The notes beneath the pieces were generated by a model. It made no database searches. It had not been told where the DNA came from and saw only the letters and a list, made by a program, of their open reading frames with translations. The translations under genes were made by a program, and so were the position numbers. Shown piece after piece: positions 39,401 through 40,009 of a stretch of 64,000 bases of DNA. Numbering within the stretch: position 1 is the first letter of the stretch; every line of letters starts with the position of its first letter. The DNA lies in NCBI GenBank assembly GCA_943736015.1, contig OX031058.1:15711001-15775000 (forward strand). The letters are read 5' to 3'. Origin of the DNA: Tridacna crocea. Its lineage: Eukaryota > Mollusca > Bivalvia > Cardiida > Cardiidae.

Positions 39401-39915
39401 TGAGAAAGAAGCCTTTGGAAAACATTGTGGGAAAAGGAGAAAATGTTGGTAACCAGCATTTTGTCCTTTTCCCACAATGTTTTCTACCCTTCAATAAACA
39501 AATTTTAAATTTTCAGTCACTTTTATTTTGTCGTCTGCAAATGCTTTCGATTTAGAAATTAGACAAGCTTAAAATATTGTCTTTTGGTAATTAGTTAATT
39601 TCCTATCTTTTCAATTTTACTCATGAATAATATACTGTCACAAGCACTATTTGTATTGTCCTGTATAGTGAAGTATTATGCCAGAGTTTATAATATCTAC
39701 AGTCTGGTAAAAAGTTCAGAGAAAGGTGTTCACTTTAAGATAAAGAATATGTTTACCTGGTGTCTGTAATTAAAGTATTCATTCGAACCTGCCACTAACA
39801 ACGCCCAATGTGAACCAAATTTTTTCACTGGCTCCCCTTGCTCGAACTCGAAAACGTTTTGTGGAAGAGCAGTCGCCACTGCCAATACAACTGAAATCAG
39901 TACGATTACTTTCAT
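341..39915 (-). CDS. LGMN: Legumain (asparaginyl endopeptidase, peptidase C13), complete 13-exon gene
   Basis: Lysosomal cysteine protease that cleaves after Asn (and Asp at low pH). Coding exons in transcript order: 39757-39915, 29523-29620, 27737-27818, 26223-26296, 25125-25200 (or alternative 18002-18077), 14518-14580, 13535-13604, 12309-12427, 6505-6594, 5178-5261, 3879-3995, 2891-3064, 341-442. All junctions are GT-AG and the phases join to 435 codons plus stop. Visible landmarks are a signal peptide (about 1-17), VAGSN and NYRHQ (N49, R51, H52), VDHG (catalytic H151), EACESGS (catalytic C192), ESSYACYFD (S1 pocket serines S219/S220), a possible N-glycosylation site NTS (N267), and a helical C-terminal prodomain with four cysteines. 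Human legumain has 433 residues. The exon model was built by eye without transcript data; individual boundaries could shift by a few bases, but family assignment is very secure. Confidence 0.97.
473..702 (-). mobile_element. P1 MITE, near-consensus
   Basis: TTAA at both ends, intact central hairpin around GCTGGTTACCAGC. It lies 30 bp on the 5' side of legumain exon 13, so its B-end is close to the exon 13 acceptor. Confidence 0.9.
750..1048 (+). repeat. Dispersed repeat U, copy 1
   Basis: Matches 58872-59158 in the same orientation, with shared blocks TACTTTTGCACATTT, AATATAGTGGTTTTAGATTT and CAATAACACTC. No ends, TIR or protein recognised. Confidence 0.6.
1121..1364. mobile_element. P1 MITE, degenerate composite
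   Basis: A B-end (CTTTACCAAACAACAAAT) at the left and another B-end (GTCGTCTGCAAGTGCTT) at the right flank a decayed hairpin; probably two fused remnants. Confidence 0.55.
1365..1587 (-). mobile_element. P1 MITE
   Basis: TTAA-bounded; hairpin GGAGAAAATGCTGGTTACC intact. The A-end is of the AAAAACAGGGATTTTG type. Confidence 0.85.
1718..1945 (-). mobile_element. P3 MITE (GCTCNNTACGAGC core)
   Basis: TTAA-bounded subfamily with ends CCCTTTCCCAAA, a hairpin GGAGAAATTGCTCATTACG and the A-end CAGACACGTAAAAACC. Confidence 0.85.
2000..2228 (-). mobile_element. P1 MITE, left TTAA mutated
   Basis: Full length, hairpin slightly imperfect (GGACAAGGAGAAAATCC); the right TTAA is intact. Confidence 0.8.
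2446..2655 (-). mobile_element. P1 MITE, hairpin partly deleted
   Basis: TTAA at both ends; the right hairpin arm is mostly lost after GCTGATTATCGC. Confidence 0.75.
2891..3064 (-). CDS. LGMN: Legumain exon 12: prodomain (LSAM)
   Basis: 174 nt, acceptor TATATAG, donor GTTTGT, phase 0. Encodes residues 345-402, including [15 protein letters not shown] and [15 protein letters not shown]. It corresponds to the legumain stabilisation and activity modulation domain, with two of its four conserved cysteines (about C383 and C394). A longer plus-strand frame over the same bases is only an antisense shadow. Confidence 0.94.
3350..3584 (-). mobile_element. P1 MITE
   Basis: TTAA-bounded, good hairpin; shares its right TTAA with the next copy in the opposite orientation. 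Confidence 0.85.
3581..3807 (+). mobile_element. P1 MITE, head-to-head with previous
   Basis: TTAA-bounded with intact hairpin. The pair sits in legumain intron 11 and is mutually inverted, so the transcript could fold over ~450 nt. Confidence 0.9.
3879..3995 (-). CDS. LGMN: Legumain exon 11: activation peptide
   Basis: 117 nt, acceptor CTTCAG, donor GTAAAA, phase 0. Encodes residues 306-344, [18 protein letters not shown] then [21 protein letters not shown]. The DVPL-I--R motif aligns with the human activation peptide. The region holding human Asn323 (activation cleavage) has no Asn here; the only Asn is N344 at the exon end. Confidence 0.92.
4050..4164 (-). mobile_element. P1 MITE, internally deleted
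   Basis: Only 115 bp; one hairpin arm and much of the B half are missing, while both TTAA ends are kept. Confidence 0.75.
4169..4992 (+). mobile_element. Helitron-like element A1
   Basis: 5' hairpin GGCCCTGAAGGGCC, subterminal TATGCTCTACTGGC, about four ~150 bp units (GAAATGGCTACTTTTCCCAT, ATCGCGTAAACAAGAAA), a (GGAC)n tail, and a 3' hairpin CTGGCTGAAAGCCAG ending TAGAGCTAA. The CTAA end with a hairpin just before it follows the Helitron 3' rule. It lies in legumain intron 10. Confidence 0.8.
5178..5261 (-). CDS. LGMN: Legumain exon 10: end of catalytic domain
   Basis: 84 nt, acceptor TTTTAG, donor GTAAGT, phase 0. Encodes residues 278-305, [18 protein letters not shown] then [10 protein letters not shown]. 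It covers the last strand of the catalytic domain (human V-M-V-QFQG) and the start of the linker to the activation peptide. Confidence 0.93.
5287..5514 (+). mobile_element. P1 MITE
   Basis: TTAA-bounded and full length. Lies 26 bp on the 5' side of legumain exon 10. Confidence 0.88.
5515..5819. other. Unassigned intron sequence
   Basis: About 300 bp of intron 9 with no recognised repeat or exon; the open frame across it is an extension from the MITE. Confidence 0.4.
5820..6000 (+). mobile_element. P1-like remnant
   Basis: GAAAACATCATGGGAAAAG and a weak right arm survive; the ends are not identifiable. Confidence 0.4.
6050..6272 (+). mobile_element. P1 MITE
   Basis: TTAA at both ends, hairpin intact around GCTGGTAACCAGC. 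The short Helitron-like element at 6273 abuts it. Confidence 0.88.
6273..6445 (+). mobile_element. Short Helitron-like element, core deleted
   Basis: About 170 bp with a 5' hairpin GTCACTGAATGTGAC, then TAATACCCCCGC, a GGACGGAC tail and a 3' part TATACCCCC with TTTTGCGGGG. It has the layout of elements A-E but no tandem core. It adjoins exon 9 on its intron 9 side. Confidence 0.6.
6505..6594 (-). CDS. LGMN: Legumain exon 9
   Basis: 90 nt, acceptor TTGCAG, donor GTTAAT, phase 0. Encodes residues 248-277, [18 protein letters not shown] then [12 protein letters not shown], matching the ETL-KQY--VK--TNTSHV-QYG segment of legumains. NTS at 267-269 is a potential N-glycosylation site also found in the human protein. 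Confidence 0.95.
6733..6821. mobile_element. Short palindromic TTAA MITE
   Basis: About 89 bp between two TTAA sites, ends TTAATAGGGAAA and TTTCCCCATATTAA, with a central inverted repeat GAAAATAAC...GTTATTTTC. Not related in sequence to P1-P4. Confidence 0.65.
6818..7045 (-). mobile_element. P2 MITE (GCTCGTTACGAGC core)
   Basis: TTAA-bounded subfamily with ends CCATAGGGCATTTC and TACGCATTGCTTGT (inverted), hairpin GACAAAAGGTGAAATTGCTC. One of two MITEs lodged at the centre of the palindrome 6713-7065. Confidence 0.9.
7066..7572. other. Unassigned intron sequence
   Basis: About 500 bp of intron 8. A C9 run lies near 7190; no exon or recognised repeat. Confidence 0.4.
7573..7795 (+). mobile_element. 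P1 MITE, degenerate
   Basis: A-end CCTTTACCAAACAATCC and right part TCTGCAAATGCCTTTCATTT recognisable; hairpin decayed. Confidence 0.6.
8836..9848 (-). mobile_element. Mariner/IS630-like DNA transposon with long TIRs
   Basis: 1013 bp flanked by TA (8834-8835 and 9849-9850). The termini are CAGGGTGTCCGG and its inverse; the inverted repeats extend for roughly 215 bp, imperfectly. The interior carries a decayed transposase fragment on the minus strand. It is inserted in a 156 bp tandem unit of Helitron-like element B. Removing it with one TA restores TTATGGTACTTGT, as in the unit near 10312. Confidence 0.9.
9178..9400 (-). pseudogene. Mariner-type transposase remnant (C-terminal part)
   Basis: Minus-strand frames give [19 protein letters not shown] (about 9400-9345) and, after a stop and frame change, [15 protein letters not shown] followed by [11 protein letters not shown] (about 9285-9195). 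This matches the QDGA-PH and WPP-SPDLNP blocks of the mariner/IS630 DDE transposase. The Asp usual in the first block is Glu here. The N-terminal DNA-binding region is missing and stops interrupt the frame, so it is not functional. Confidence 0.85.
10758..11792. other. Unassigned intron sequence, about 1 kb
   Basis: The longest apparently repeat-free stretch of intron 8. No legumain-like exon and no plausible frame on either strand. Confidence 0.4.
11793..12021 (+). mobile_element. P2 MITE
   Basis: TTAA-bounded, hairpin GTGAAATTGCTCGTCACAAGC nearly perfect; opposite orientation to the P2 at 6818 in the same intron. Confidence 0.9.
12309..12427 (-). CDS. LGMN: Legumain exon 8: S1-pocket segment
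   Basis: 119 nt, acceptor ATTCCAG, donor GTATGT. Encodes V208 to R247: [19 protein letters not shown], then [21 protein letters not shown]. This is the conserved ATTAAN--ESSYACYYD and TYLGD-YS--WMEDSD region that forms the wall of the Asn-specific pocket. It has one residue more than human legumain between the Cys and this block. Confidence 0.97.
12511..12739 (-). mobile_element. P1 MITE
   Basis: TTAA-bounded; starts 84 bp on the 5' side of legumain exon 8 and covers much of intron 7's 3' part. Confidence 0.88.
12865..13094 (-). mobile_element. P1 MITE, ends mutated
   Basis: Full-length copy with intact hairpin but TTAA decayed (TTATC and TTATT). Confidence 0.8.
13131..13352 (+). mobile_element. 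P1 MITE
   Basis: A-end CCAAACAAGCCCTGGTTTT, perfect hairpin, right end TTTGGTAATGAC. TTAA is not intact. Confidence 0.8.
13360..13504 (+). mobile_element. P1 MITE, right half only
   Basis: Begins in the hairpin (AACCAGCATTTTCTCC) and ends GTTTGGTAAAGC, 30 bp from exon 7's donor. Confidence 0.6.
13535..13604 (-). CDS. LGMN: Legumain exon 7: catalytic Cys
   Basis: 70 nt, acceptor TTTCAG, donor GTATGA. Encodes residues 185-207, [12 protein letters not shown] then [11 protein letters not shown], plus the first base of codon 208. C192 in EACESGS is the nucleophile (human Cys189). The preceding Glu190 is the S1-pocket acidic residue. Confidence 0.97.
13664..13891 (-). mobile_element. P4 MITE
   Basis: Subfamily with ends CCCTTTCCCAAACGAC, the inner block ATTTCTGTCTATGATAGG and the A-end CCAGACCCGTAAAAACC; hairpin of the GCTGGTTACCAGC type. 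Lies 59 bp on the 5' side of exon 7. Confidence 0.88.
14518..14580 (-). CDS. LGMN: Legumain exon 6
   Basis: 63 nt, acceptor TTACAG, donor GTAACG, phase 0 at both ends. Encodes residues 164-184, [21 protein letters not shown], the helix between the catalytic His and Cys strands. It fits directly after either 5A or 5B. Confidence 0.95.
14630..15173 (+). mobile_element. R element, copy 1 (about 540 bp, uninterrupted)
   Basis: TTAA-bounded, ends AAAGGTGGGTATTTAGA and GAACGCCCACCTTT. No coding capacity. It serves as the uninterrupted reference for two other copies that carry insertions. A P1 MITE abuts it and shares the TTAA at 15170. Confidence 0.75.
15170..15372 (+). mobile_element. P1 MITE, part of hairpin deleted
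   Basis: Shares its left TTAA with R copy 1. The right hairpin arm after GAAAATGCTAACCAGC is missing. Confidence 0.8.
15377..15508 (-). mobile_element. P1 MITE, internally deleted
   Basis: B-end CAAATTTTAGACTGGTCC joins directly to the right hairpin arm; the centre is missing. Confidence 0.65.
15522..15755 (-). mobile_element. P1 MITE
   Basis: Left TTAA present, hairpin with AAGAGGAAAATACTGG and CATTTTCTTCTTTTCCC. Confidence 0.8.
15775..15998 (+). mobile_element. P1 MITE
   Basis: Hairpin intact (GCTGGTCACCAGC), right TTAA present, left mutated to GTAA. Confidence 0.82.
15999..16454. other. Unassigned intron sequence
   Basis: About 450 bp in the 5B-exon 6 intron; no exon seen. Confidence 0.4.
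16455..16540 (-). mobile_element. tRNA-like SINE fragment
   Basis: The minus strand reads TGGCACAGTGGCAAAG (box A-like) and CAGGTTCAAGCCTCACTGG (box B-like). It lacks a full tRNA fold, so it is called a SINE head. Confidence 0.5.
16840..16940 (-). mobile_element. P1 MITE, terminal fragment
   Basis: The right arm (CCCCACAATGCTTTCAAAAG) and A-end (ACTGGTAAAGAGTAAA) remain. Confidence 0.5.
17232..17510 (+). mobile_element. tRNA-derived SINE, family 2
   Basis: The head AGCCCGCATAGCTCAACAGG (box A) and GAGTTTGATCCCC (box B) are followed by a non-tRNA body with GTCCCATGTGATGGTGCTAT. Confidence 0.7.
17530..18001. other. Unassigned intron sequence next to exon 5B
   Basis: The 470 bp downstream (transcript sense) of alternative exon 5B lack recognised MITEs, unusual for this gene. 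This is where splicing control elements for 5B might be looked for. Confidence 0.35.
18002..18077 (-). CDS. LGMN: Legumain exon 5B: second copy of the catalytic-His exon
   Basis: 76 nt with acceptor ATAACAG and a strong donor GTAAGT. Read in the same phase as 5A it gives S138 then [14 protein letters not shown] and [11 protein letters not shown]. Its SGP start is the more usual legumain form. There is no stop or frameshift, and several third-position differences from 5A are silent, which indicates an old duplication under constraint. It lies inside the intron between 5A and exon 6. I interpret it as a mutually exclusive alternative exon. A relic of a partial duplication is the other possibility, although no other exon is duplicated in the window. 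Confidence 0.88.
18162..18278 (+). mobile_element. P1 MITE, left half, degenerate
   Basis: CCTTTACCACAGAATTCAG and a GTTGGACAGTGAGAAATTGC hairpin remnant. It lies 85 bp on the 5' side of exon 5B. Confidence 0.55.
18279..18484 (-). mobile_element. P1 MITE
   Basis: Right TTAA intact; hairpin GGGAAAAGGAGAAAATGCTGG against CTCCTTTTCCAAC, one mismatch region. Confidence 0.8.
18485..18806 (+). mobile_element. P1 MITE remnant split by a P3 MITE
   Basis: Left part 18485-18538 (TTGTCATCTGCAAATGC) and right part 18768-18806 (TTTGGACAAGTCTAAAC) are contiguous in other copies; the P3 at 18539-18767 sits between them at TTAA. Confidence 0.7.
18539..18767 (-). mobile_element. P3 MITE, nested in P1
   Basis: TTAA-bounded, hairpin AGGAGAAATTGCTCGTTATG, A-end CTGCAGACACATAAAAACC. 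Confidence 0.88.
18870..19098 (+). mobile_element. P1 MITE
   Basis: Near-consensus A-end CCACACAATCCCTACTTTTG, intact hairpin and right TTAA. Confidence 0.88.
19129..19354 (+). mobile_element. P1 MITE, hairpin decayed
   Basis: Hairpin reduced (AGGAGAAAACACCAGC); the right TTAA is shared with the next copy. Confidence 0.75.
19351..19580 (+). mobile_element. P1 MITE
   Basis: TTAA at both ends, chained to copies on each side: three successive elements share single TTAA sites. Confidence 0.85.
19577..19776 (-). mobile_element. P1 MITE, A-end truncated
   Basis: B-end decayed; ends at TTAATCAGGGCTTTT where the P3 copy begins. Confidence 0.65.
19774..20001 (-). mobile_element. P3 MITE
   Basis: TTAA-bounded, perfect core GCTCGTTACGAGC, A-end CTGCAGACACGTAAAAACC. 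Confidence 0.9.
20039..20263 (-). mobile_element. P1 MITE
   Basis: Left TTAA; right end GTGGTAAAGAAAG decayed. Confidence 0.8.
20345..20536 (+). mobile_element. P1 MITE, degenerate
   Basis: AAGCTTTAGAAAACATTGAGG and right end CTACTGGGTTAA; hairpin poor. Confidence 0.6.
20557..20684 (+). mobile_element. P1 MITE, internally deleted
   Basis: Left half to GCTGGTAACCAGAA joins TTTGTCATTTGGTAAGAG directly. Confidence 0.65.
20790..21005 (+). mobile_element. P1 MITE, hairpin partly deleted
   Basis: Left TTAA and A-end CCTACACAATTCCAAC; the centre after AAGAAGAACCAGC lacks one arm. Confidence 0.7.
21006..21446. mobile_element. Two P1-like remnants
   Basis: About 21006-21200 (GAGAAAATGTTGGTTACCAGC) and 21300-21446 (GACAATGCTGGCTACC) are strongly decayed. 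Confidence 0.45.
21447..21894. other. Unassigned intron sequence
   Basis: No exon or repeat recognised. Confidence 0.35.
21895..22842 (+). mobile_element. Helitron-like element C
   Basis: Begins CAAGAGCGGCAAATTGTCGC (5' hairpin), then GATACGCCCGTC. It holds ~156 bp units (AAGTATGAAAAACGACAAAG to GCTCCGGACAAA), a GCCCGCCCG tail, and the 3' hairpin CCCGTCTTCAACGGG ending GCGTATTAA. The 5' CGCCCGT motif returns inverted at the 3' end. Confidence 0.8.
22967..23181 (-). mobile_element. P1 MITE
   Basis: TTAA-bounded; a short deletion on the B side before GAAAACATTGTGGG. Confidence 0.83.
23182..24129. other. Unassigned intron sequence, about 950 bp
   Basis: Contains the 18 bp palindrome at 23667; a minus-strand 103-codon frame here shows no family resemblance and is probably chance. 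Confidence 0.35.
23667..23684. repeat. 18 bp perfect palindrome
   Basis: CTCCCC-TATATA-GGGGAG, isolated, in otherwise unassigned DNA of the exon 5A-exon 6 intron. Confidence 0.6.
24130..24395. mobile_element. Q palindromic MITE, copy 1
   Basis: TIRs GAGCTCTAGATGAGAGGG and CTATCTGGAGCTC around a core palindrome (TGGGTACTCATTAGAA and its inverse) that forms a long hairpin. Extra sequence at 24155-24240 distinguishes it from the other copies. Confidence 0.75.
24751..24993 (+). mobile_element. P1 MITE
   Basis: A-end CTTTACCACACAGTCCC, hairpin with some mismatches, right TTAA. Its right end is 130 bp on the 3' side of exon 5A. Confidence 0.78.
25125..25200 (-). CDS. LGMN: Legumain exon 5A: catalytic His, version A
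   Basis: 76 nt, acceptor TTATTAG, donor GTAAGA. Completes Ser138 and encodes residues 139-163: [14 protein letters not shown], then [12 protein letters not shown]151 in VDHG is the catalytic histidine (human His148). It lies 1.0 kb downstream of exon 4 and ends in phase 0. It is one of a pair with 18002-18077. Confidence 0.95.
25330..25454 (+). mobile_element. P1-like remnant
   Basis: ACATGCTGATGAATAGCATT and TTTTCAACCCTTTCAAAGAC are traces of the hairpin and right half. Confidence 0.4.
25455..25685 (+). mobile_element. P1 MITE
   Basis: Right TTAA; hairpin altered on both arms (GAAAATGGTGGTTATC and AACATTTTCTCC). Confidence 0.78.
25757..26205 (+). mobile_element. P1 MITE split by a P2 MITE
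   Basis: Left 25757-25783 (TTAACCCTTTACC) and right 26014-26205 (CAACCCTTGGGAAGAAGG). The right end runs close to exon 4's donor. Confidence 0.7.
25784..26013 (-). mobile_element. P2 MITE, nested in P1
   Basis: Perfect core GCTCGTCACGAGC with arms GACAAAAGGTGAAATT and AATTTCACCTTTTG; right TTAA, left TTTTA. Confidence 0.88.
26223..26296 (-). CDS. LGMN: Legumain exon 4
   Basis: 74 nt between a TTTCAG acceptor and a GTATGT donor. Encodes residues 114-137, [14 protein letters not shown] then [10 protein letters not shown], plus two bases (AG) of codon 138. Human legumain has RGD where this protein has TGD, so the integrin-type motif is absent. Its phase-2 end decides the reading of the alternative exon that follows. 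Confidence 0.96.
26327..26480 (-). mobile_element. P1 MITE, right third deleted, next to exon 4
   Basis: TTAA at 26327; stops after TGGTTACCAGCAT. Its edge is 31 bp on the 5' side of exon 4, so it probably overlaps the branch-point region of intron 3. Confidence 0.78.
26672..26866 (+). mobile_element. P1 MITE, degenerate
   Basis: ACAACCCTGATGCAAAGAGC and GGAAAAAGAGAAAATGCTGG remain. Followed at 26868-26890 by another P1 A-end that is interrupted by R copy 3. Confidence 0.6.
27050..27298 (-). mobile_element. tRNA-derived SINE, family 1
   Basis: The minus-strand head GTGTCCGTGGTTGTGAGG, then AGAGCGTCAGCC, with box B GAGTTCGATTCCC, resembles a tRNA. The tail reaches AATAAATATGTTTAAAC. A 30 bp internal tandem duplication (CAAGTTCTTACAAC) is present. 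It is inserted in R copy 3. Confidence 0.8.
27382..27609 (+). mobile_element. P1 MITE, nested in R copy 3
   Basis: TTAA on both sides; R copy 1 has a single uninterrupted TTAA at the matching point (CGCTTAAATTCC). Intact hairpin. Confidence 0.92.
27636..27682. repeat. Half copy of the palindrome at 42461-42540
   Basis: CAGGCACTTAGAATAGTG and TTGCACTCACCTATCGAAATG match one arm with few differences; the other arm is missing. It lies about 55 bp on the 3' side of legumain exon 3, in intron 3. Confidence 0.65.
27737..27818 (-). CDS. LGMN: Legumain exon 3
   Basis: 82 nt between a TTTGCAG acceptor and a GTAACT donor. Completes Glu86 and encodes residues 87-113, [13 protein letters not shown] then [13 protein letters not shown], matching the legumain NP-PG-I-NRPNG-DVY-GV--DYTG segment. 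Confidence 0.96.
27894..28082. mobile_element. Q palindromic MITE, copy 2
   Basis: 189 bp, GAGCTCCAAATAGAGGG to CTTATCTGGAGCTC, with GGACGCTCATTAGCAT and an inverse TCTATTGAGTACCCC core. It lies 75 bp on the 5' side of legumain exon 3, in intron 2. Confidence 0.75.
28143..28335 (+). mobile_element. P1 MITE, left hairpin arm deleted
   Basis: TTAA-bounded; GAACGAAGCC joins GGAAACCAGC directly. Confidence 0.8.
28428..28680 (+). mobile_element. P1 MITE with duplicated end
   Basis: The element proper is 28452-28680, TTAA-bounded. A 24 bp direct duplication (GGCTAATTTAACCC, CTTTACCACAC) precedes it. Hairpin arms carry paired changes, AAGGACAAAATG with CATTTTGTCCTT. Confidence 0.88.
28716..28775. 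repeat. Short palindromic repeat (GGTCAGCCTGCGCA type)
   Basis: AAAAGTGTCAACCC, then GGTCAGCCTGCGCA with inverse GTCTGACCAGAATAGACACTTTT: a hairpin with AAAGTGTC termini. A relative lies at 60090-60155 (TCGGATTGGCCTGCGCAGG) and weak ones near 12485 and 57815. Confidence 0.6.
28914..29142 (-). mobile_element. P1 MITE
   Basis: Near-consensus with intact hairpin; right end GGTAATGGGTTTG has lost TTAA. Confidence 0.87.
29425..29487 (+). mobile_element. P1 B-end fragment
   Basis: TTGTCTGCAAATGTTTC and CATTTGGTAATGAG, adjoining exon 2 on its 3' side. A second terminal fragment (29689-29719, TTGTCGTTTGGTAAAG) lies 70 bp on its 5' side. Confidence 0.6.
29523..29620 (-). CDS. LGMN: Legumain exon 2
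   Basis: 98 nt after a TTTCAG acceptor, ending before GTAAGT. Encodes residues 54-85 and two bases of codon 86: [14 protein letters not shown], then [17 protein letters not shown]. Both blocks are hallmark C13 motifs (AD-CHAYQ and I-MMYDDIA). It joins exon 1 in phase 0 across an intron of about 10.1 kb. Confidence 0.97.
29720..30281. other. Unassigned intron 1 sequence
   Basis: Weak MITE-like words only (TTGTGGTGTTTTGAAAATC near 30160); no exon. Confidence 0.35.
30282..31055 (-). mobile_element. R element, copy 2, with P1 MITE inside
   Basis: Inverse orientation to copy 1; starts TTAAAGGTGGCCCTTC and ends AAATACCCATCTTTAA. A P1 MITE occupies 30662-30890 at a site that is a TTAA in copy 1. 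The open frame at its left is non-genic. Confidence 0.75.
30662..30890 (+). mobile_element. P1 MITE, nested in R copy 2
   Basis: TTAA duplicated around it; near-consensus sequence with a perfect hairpin, so probably young. Confidence 0.92.
31052..31280 (-). mobile_element. P1 MITE
   Basis: Shares its left TTAA with the end of R copy 2; right TTAA intact. Confidence 0.87.
31389..31569 (+). mobile_element. P1 MITE, shortened
   Basis: TTAA-bounded; part of the left arm and B side missing, hairpin TGCTGGTGAGCAGC. A trace of another copy lies at 31285-31388. Confidence 0.7.
31570..32034. other. Unassigned intron 1 sequence
   Basis: No exon or repeat recognised. Confidence 0.35.
32035..32231 (+). 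mobile_element. P4 MITE, B-end truncated by P3
   Basis: Starts TTAACCCTTTCCC, A-end GGTTTTTACGGGTCTGGAAT, perfect hairpin; interrupted at TTAA by the next element. Confidence 0.85.
32230..32457 (-). mobile_element. P3 MITE
   Basis: TTAA-bounded; hairpin GCTCATCACCAGC with one arm mutated. Confidence 0.87.
32638..32866 (-). mobile_element. P1 MITE
   Basis: Perfect hairpin, TTAA-bounded; right TTAA shared with the next, inverted, copy. Confidence 0.9.
32863..33093 (+). mobile_element. P1 MITE
   Basis: Tail-to-tail partner of 32638; one hairpin arm shortened (GGTAACCATTTTCTGC). Confidence 0.8.
33312..33562 (-). mobile_element. P1 MITE with duplicated hairpin tip
   Basis: TTAA-bounded, 251 bp because GAAAATGCTGGTTACCAGC occurs twice in tandem at 33447-33484. 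Confidence 0.87.
33559..33782 (+). mobile_element. P1 MITE, diverged
   Basis: Shares TTAA with the previous copy; hairpin GGAAAATGCTGGTAACC partly kept. A degenerate copy follows at 33779-33985. Confidence 0.7.
33978..34170 (-). mobile_element. P1 MITE, shortened
   Basis: Hairpin AAATGCTGGTTACCAGC good; B side partly deleted; right TTAA. The fragment GGATGAATCCAAATTTTGTC follows. Confidence 0.7.
34450..34881 (+). mobile_element. Two P1 MITEs, one degenerate
   Basis: 34450-34654 is decayed; 34655-34881 has A-end ACCACACAATCTC, a good hairpin and right end CTGGTAAAGGGTAAAC. Confidence 0.65.
35010..35140 (+). mobile_element. tRNA-derived SINE, family 2, fragment
   Basis: TCTGCTGGTAGAGTGTATAA and GGGTTTGATCCCCACAGAT match the head and box B of the family 2 copy at 17232-17510. 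An open frame here is incidental. Confidence 0.55.
35165..35375. mobile_element. P1-like remnants
   Basis: AAAACATTGTGGGGAAAGAG and TTTTTCTCCTTTTTCCAC are visible; structure broken. Confidence 0.45.
35497..35720 (-). mobile_element. P1 MITE, diverged
   Basis: Ends TTTTACCAAAGAGC and GTGAAGGGTTC; hairpin GTGAAATTGCTGGTTAC. Confidence 0.65.
35739..35967 (-). mobile_element. P1 MITE, near-consensus
   Basis: TTAA-bounded, perfect hairpin with ACTGTGGGAAAAGG and CCTTTTCCCACAGT. Confidence 0.92.
36196..38073 (+). mobile_element. Helitron-like element D with 161 bp tandem core
   Basis: 5' CAAGAGGACCATGATGGTCC (hairpin), then GCTCACCTGAG. It contains first ~150 bp degenerate units, then 161 bp units (starts near 37181, 37342, 37502, 37663, 37824). 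A (GGAC)n tail follows, with the 3' hairpin CTGAGCACTTCGTGCTCAG ending GTGAGCTAA. It is inserted in the hairpin arm of a minus-orientation P1 MITE (36065-38172), all within legumain intron 1. Confidence 0.85.
37165..37980 (+). repeat. 161 bp minisatellite inside element D
   Basis: Five to six highly similar units with a period of 160-161 bp, carrying AATTCAAGGGCAAATAACTC, TTTGACCAAGTTTGGTGCTG and GATGCTAGAGTGTAAACAA. Unit similarity is clearly higher than among the units at 36330-37000, so this part amplified more recently. Confidence 0.9.
38173..39133. other. Intron 1 stretch of unusual, non-repeat composition
   Basis: Nearly 1 kb without MITEs. The part 38245-38530 is GC-richer and open on the minus strand (see next entry). 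GTCCGGTCACTGTCCGGAC at 38629 forms a short inverted repeat. No family recognised. Confidence 0.4.
38245..38526 (-). CDS. Unidentified cysteine-containing open frame (possible exon or gene fragment)
   Basis: Minus-strand frame open from about 38526 to a TAA at 38245 (about 93 codons). It includes [36 protein letters not shown] and [17 protein letters not shown]. Eight or so cysteines and balanced composition make it look more protein-like than the MITE-derived frames. There is no in-frame ATG near the start and no strong acceptor. I do not recognise it. It could be a captured gene fragment, an exon of an overlapping gene, or chance; the plus strand is also partly open. Confidence 0.25.
39134..39362 (-). 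mobile_element. P4 MITE
   Basis: TTAA-bounded, intact hairpin, A-end CCAGACCCGTAAAAACC. Same subfamily as 13664 and 32035. Confidence 0.9.
39365..39598 (+). mobile_element. P1 MITE just downstream of exon 1
   Basis: A-end CCACACAATCCCTACTTTTG; right TTAA; a 7 bp internal repeat (TAGAAATTAG). Its right end is 159 bp into intron 1 from exon 1. Confidence 0.85.
39757..39915 (-). CDS. LGMN: Legumain exon 1: start, signal peptide, catalytic Asn
   Basis: Encodes residues 1-53. A hydrophobic signal peptide ([16 protein letters not shown]) is followed by a short acidic propeptide and then [10 protein letters not shown] and NYRHQ, the first conserved C13 block. N49 corresponds to the active-site Asn42 of human legumain, and R51/H52 to the S1-pocket residues Arg44/His45. 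The ATG has A at -3. The donor is CAG followed by GTAAAC and ends in phase 0 after Gln53. The open frame runs on into the intron for about 8 further codons. Confidence 0.97.
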
Positions 39916-39987
39916 TGTTTTAGTTCGTCCTAGCTGAACTGGTGAAATGAAACTGCCTTGTCTGTGTGCAGGAATACATTGAGCAAA

Positions 39988-40009
39988 TCACATGATACCG
40001 TCACATGAT
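39988..40009. promoter_or_regulatory. Two tandem TCACATGA E-boxes upstream of legumain
   Basis: TCACATGAT occurs at 39988-39996 and again at 40001-40009, 13 bp apart and about 73-94 bp before the ATG. TCACATGA is the M-box form of E-box bound by the MITF/TFE family, related to the CLEAR element of lysosomal genes. Legumain is a lysosomal enzyme, so the placement makes sense. Use is inferred. Confidence 0.5.
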
